From Bacteroidales bacterium (GTDB taxonomy: Bacteria; Bacteroidota; Bacteroidia; Bacteroidales; F082): a stretch of DNA of 63,377 nucleotides. The notes under the pieces are model-generated. The model did not search any database, had not been told where the DNA came from, and was given only the letters and a program-made list of their open reading frames with translations. The DNA lies in assembly GCA_017630195.1 (NCBI GenBank), contig JAGBVS010000209.1, forward strand, positions 1 to 63,377. Reading direction: 5' to 3'. This document shows positions 60,788 through 63,377 of the stretch, piece by piece. Every line of letters begins with the position of its first letter. The stretch's first letter is position 1. Made by a program: the position numbers and the translations under genes.

Positions 60788-62017
60788 ATGGACATTCAGG
60801 ACATTCAATCAATAAAACAACGATTCAAAATAATAGGTAACGACCCGCATCTCAATCGCGCGATTGAGATTGCGGTCCAAGTTGCCGGAACCGACCTTAC
60901 GGTCCTCATCAATGGTGAAAGTGGTACAGGTAAGGACGTGTTTCCACAAATCATACATCAAAATAGTTCAAGAAAACACAAAAACTACTTCGCAATAAAC
61001 TGCGGAGCTATTCCTGAAGGAACCATCGATTCGGAATTGTTTGGCCATGAAAAGGGTTCGTTCACAGGAGCTTATGAAACAAGAAAAGGTTATTTTGAAG
61101 TAGCTGACGGAGGTACAATATTCCTCGATGAAGTCGGTGAAATGCCTTTGGCAACGCAAGCACGTCTTTTAAGAGTTTTAGAAAATGGTGAATTTATCAA
61201 AGTTGGTTCATCAAAAGTTCAAAAGACAGATGTTCGCGTTGTGGCTGCCACCAACCTCAATATTCCTTTGGCAATAGAAAAAGGAAAATTCAGGGAAGAC
61301 CTTTATTATCGTCTCAACACAGTGCCAATCCATATTCCGTCATTGCGTGAACGTAAAGATGACATAAGATTATTGTTCAGAAAATTCGCAGCAGATTGTG
61401 CGGAAAAATACAGAATGCCAGCACTTCAACTGACTCAAGAAGCTCTCTTTATGATGGAAAATTATCGCTGGGATGGTAATATTAGACAGTTGAAAAATAT
61501 CACGGAACAAATCTCAATCATTGAAAATGAGAGAATTATTACTCCTGATATTTTAAAGAACTATCTTCCTAACAATAATATGACTTCGCTGCCAACTTTA
61601 TATAAAGGCGGTCGCGATGAAGAGACAATCTCCGAACGTGACTTATTATATAAGGTGTTGTTCGATATGAAAAATGATATTATCGAACTTCGTAAAACAG
61701 TGAAAGAATTGTCAGAAAATAGAATCAATGTTCAACATATTAGTGACAATCAAAATCTTACACCTATAAATGCAACTGTTATTTCTCCTATTGAAGAGGA
61801 AGAAGAAACTTTCATTTATGTTCAGGATAATGAAGAAACTGAAAAAGTTGAACCAATAAAAGAAACGACAAGCCTTTCTTTGGAACAAACAGAAAAAGAC
61901 TTGATTTGCAAAGCATTAGAAAAACATAAAGGAAAAAGAAAAGATGCTGCAAAAGAGTTGGGAATCAGCGAGAGAACATTGTATAGAAAAATTAATGAAT
62001 ATCAAATCAATCTTTAA
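60788..62017 (+). CDS. Sigma-54-dependent transcriptional activator without receiver domain
   Basis: A 409-residue AAA+ activator. Walker A GESGTGKD (about 42-49), the sigma-54 contact loop in GHEKGSFTGAYETR (GSFTGA where E. coli has GAFTGA), GGTIFLDEVGEMPL (Walker B), and a C-terminal Fis-type HTH (GKRKDAAKELGISERTLYRKI). No N-terminal sensory domain, so control may be by level or partner. An acidic linker of about 90 residues lies between AAA+ and HTH. It begins one nt after pheT and overlaps lptE by one base (TAATG). Confidence 0.93.
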   Translation: MDIQDIQSIKQRFKIIGNDPHLNRAIEIAVQVAGTDLTVLINGESGTGKDVFPQIIHQNSSRKHKNYFAINCGAIPEGTIDSELFGHEKGSFTGAYETRKGYFEVADGGTIFLDEVGEMPLATQARLLRVLENGEFIKVGSSKVQKTDVRVVAATNLNIPLAIEKGKFREDLYYRLNTVPIHIPSLRERKDDIRLLFRKFAADCAEKYRMPALQLTQEALFMMENYRWDGNIRQLKNITEQISIIENERIITPDILKNYLPNNNMTSLPTLYKGGRDEETISERDLLYKVLFDMKNDIIELRKTVKELSENRINVQHISDNQNLTPINATVISPIEEEEETFIYVQDNEETEKVEPIKETTSLSLEQTEKDLICKALEKHKGKRKDAAKELGISERTLYRKINEYQINL

Positions 62018-62610
62018 TGAGAAGTATTAAGACACAGATACACAAAGACACAGATACGCAAAGACATTTTACTTTGCGACTATGTAACTATGCGGCTTTG
62101 CGACTTTTTAAAAAAGCTTGTTGTCTTGTCGTCTTGTTGTCTTGCTGTCTTTTAAACAGTTGTGGAATTTACACTTTTTCAGGAGCTTCCATACCTGCTG
62201 AGGCTAAGACTGTTTCTGTGCAATATTTCCCTAACAACGCACAGCTTGTCAATCCTCTGTTAAGCAATGCTTTAACCAATGCTCTTAACGATATTTTTGT
62301 AAATCAAACTACATTGTTATCTGTTGCACAAAATGGCGATCTTGCTATAGAAGGGGAGATAACTGGTTATGTCACATCTCCAATAGCAATTACTGGTAAT
62401 CAGACGGCTGCGTTAAACAGACTGACGGTTACTGTAAATGTTAGATTTACAAATAAATATGACGAATCGAAAAATTTTGAACAGAAGTTTTCACAATATC
62501 AGGATTATCCAAGCGGACAAGATTTAAACTCTGTTCAAGATGTTTTAGTTGAAACAATTATTGAAGACTTATGTCAAGATATTTTTAACAAAGCTGTAGT
62601 AAATTGGTAA
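62017..62610 (+). CDS. lptE: LptE-like outer-membrane lipoprotein with repeat-derived N-terminus
   Basis: A 197-residue lipoprotein. The body (GIYTFSGASIPAEAKTVSVQYFPN, TALNDIFVNQTTLLSVAQNGDLAIEGEITGY, SFEQKFSQYQDYPSG-like) matches the Bacteroidota LptE family, which plugs LptD for LPS insertion. Lipid site at Cys49 (LLNSC). The first 45 residues are unusual: they are encoded by short word repeats (62031-62066, 62071-62108, 62118-62150) and include five extra Cys. No closer ATG exists in frame. The gene sits between the sigma-54 activator and a TPR gene as in Bacteroides. Confidence 0.82.
   Translation: MRSIKTQIHKDTDTQRHFTLRLCNYAALRLFKKACCLVVLLSCCLLNSCGIYTFSGASIPAEAKTVSVQYFPNNAQLVNPLLSNALTNALNDIFVNQTTLLSVAQNGDLAIEGEITGYVTSPIAITGNQTAALNRLTVTVNVRFTNKYDESKNFEQKFSQYQDYPSGQDLNSVQDVLVETIIEDLCQDIFNKAVVNW
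62031..62152 (+). repeat. Three word-like repeats within the 5' end of lptE
   Basis: CACAGATACACAAAGA/CACAGATACGCAAAGA (two copies), TTTGCGACTATG/CTATGCGGC/TTTGCGACTT, and four near-copies of TTGTTGTC/TTGTCGTC/TTGCTGTC. The last encodes the hydrophobic core CCLVVLLSCCLL. Confidence 0.75.
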
Positions 62611-62612
62611 AA

Positions 62613-63359
62613 ATGGACAAGGAAAGATTCAATTATATAATCAACAACGCACAGAATATCAACGATAATGACATAGAATTATTGACTGATATTGTTGAAA
62701 CTTATCCATATTTCACCATTGCTCAGGCTCTGCTTGCTATAGGAATGGAACTTAAAGAAGACGGCAGGTCGAATCGTCAATTGAGACTTGCAGCTGCAAT
62801 GGTTCCTGACAGAAATGCATTACGTTATCTTTTGGCAGAATCGAAGGAAAAACAAAAAACATGTGATTTGCCAGATGAACTTGGTAATGAAGAAAATAGC
62901 CAACAACTGACAGACGTTTTTACTGTTCCAGAGATTGACTTGAATAAATCGCAAGAGGAATTGTCGAAAGAGATGGCTTTGTTAGAAGAGAAACGTAAAT
63001 CGTTAGATGAACTGAAGTCACTTATCGAACAAAGAATAATAGAGTTAGAGCAAGAGAAAGAGGAGAGTAAAAAAGAGGATAAAAGTTTGTCGAAAAATGA
63101 AATTATTGATAAATTTATCGCAGAAAATCCCCAAATTTCTCGACCCAAACAAGAGTTTTACGACCCATTTGTGGTCGCTCAAGCAAGTGTCGTTGATAAA
63201 GAAAATATCATAAGTGAAACATTAGCAACAATTTACCTTAATCAGGGATATGTGGAAAAAGCAATTTCAATATATCAAAAATTAAGTTTGAAAAATCCAG
63301 AAAAAAGTGTTTACTTTGCAAAATTAATTGAAAAAGCAAAAAATAAGTTTAACAATTAA
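62613..63359 (+). CDS. TPR-containing cytoplasmic protein
   Basis: A 248-residue protein without signal peptide. The N-terminal 75 residues (FNYIINNAQNINDNDIELLTDIVETYPYF) are helical, residues about 115-165 a strong coiled coil (ELSKEMALLEEKRKSLDELKSLIEQRIIELEQEKEE), and the end ETLATIYLNQGYVEKAISIYQKLSLKNPEKSVYFAKL one TPR unit. Function unknown; found between lptE and secG in Bacteroides from memory. A TTG start at 62604 would overlap lptE; the ATG at 62613 is preferred. Confidence 0.8.
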   Translation: MDKERFNYIINNAQNINDNDIELLTDIVETYPYFTIAQALLAIGMELKEDGRSNRQLRLAAAMVPDRNALRYLLAESKEKQKTCDLPDELGNEENSQQLTDVFTVPEIDLNKSQEELSKEMALLEEKRKSLDELKSLIEQRIIELEQEKEESKKEDKSLSKNEIIDKFIAENPQISRPKQEFYDPFVVAQASVVDKENIISETLATIYLNQGYVEKAISIYQKLSLKNPEKSVYFAKLIEKAKNKFNN

Positions 63360-63372
63360 ATAAATTAATAAG

Positions 63373-63377
63373 ATGTA
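63373..63377 (+). other. Possible start codon of the next gene
   Basis: An ATG 13 nt after the TPR gene lies at the window edge. By synteny secG is expected next, but only five bases are visible. Confidence 0.2.

Overview
The window reads as chromosomal DNA of an AT-rich member of the Bacteroidota, most likely order Bacteroidales. The basis is the promoter grammar (repeated TAnnTTTG -7 boxes, little use of Shine-Dalgarno sites), a dispersed but recognisable type IX secretion system (porZ, porW/sprE, porP-gldKLMN), secreted proteins with YPNP-type C-terminal sorting domains, and family-typical housekeeping proteins. SodB and a glutathione-peroxidase-like protein suggest some oxygen tolerance. 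I see no prophage, transposase, CRISPR array or resistance island. About 57 protein genes, one tRNA and at least one good candidate non-coding RNA are supported.

Layout. 1-1778: 3'-truncated gene for a GLUG-repeat secreted protein. 2093-4808: leftward panC-panD-flippase-rfaE2. 5013-5747: tRNA-Arg(CCT) followed after 3 nt by a polysaccharide deacetylase. 5868-17667: mixed cell-envelope and metabolic genes (Ig-like lipoprotein, adenine deaminase, Gpx, patatin, GDPD-like lipoprotein, LTA-synthase-like enzyme, large T9SS cargo, SodB, phosphopantetheinyl transferase). 17951-20658: ssb, a structured intergenic element, a 2-hydroxyacid dehydrogenase, a candidate small RNA with its own promoter and terminator, and an outer-membrane protein. 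20689-24015: dnaG and an RluB-like enzyme. 24097-27923: leftward nuclease-porZ-recO. 28071-30901: gpmA-phosphatase-TatD-tcdA operon. 30911-32343: zinc-ribbon protein and RNase H. 32471-37642: atpBEFHAG. 37770-45159: leftward seven-gene run porW-bactofilin-AtpI-like-folE-BI1-fabD-S41 protease. 45352-50067: dnaX-acyltransferase-M23 peptidase, then rseP. 50165-55907: porP-gldK-gldL-gldM-gldN. 56069-63359: recG, then pheT-sigma54 activator-lptE-TPR protein, with a possible next start codon at the last bases.

Functional themes. Three unlinked loci within about 30 kb encode parts of one machine: the GldLM motor and GldKN ring, the PorP/SprF-like barrel, the PorW lipoprotein and the PorZ propeller. 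Two candidate cargo proteins lie in the same window. The ATP synthase operon has six of the eight usual genes; beta and epsilon are not here. A bactofilin and an AtpI-like membrane protein, which in relatives tend to sit next to atpB, are found 4 kb away on the other strand.

The most interesting non-protein features are: the roughly 140-nt RNA candidate at 19684-19826 with a perfect TTTG-N19-TATTTTTG promoter, a nested fold and a terminator; an 89-nt element with mutually exclusive pairings after ssb; a strong hairpin between atpE and atpF; and a family of word-like degenerate repeats that recur at gene ends and appear to have become coding sequence for the signal peptide of the LptE-like lipoprotein. 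All assignments are by reading the sequence; no database search was run.
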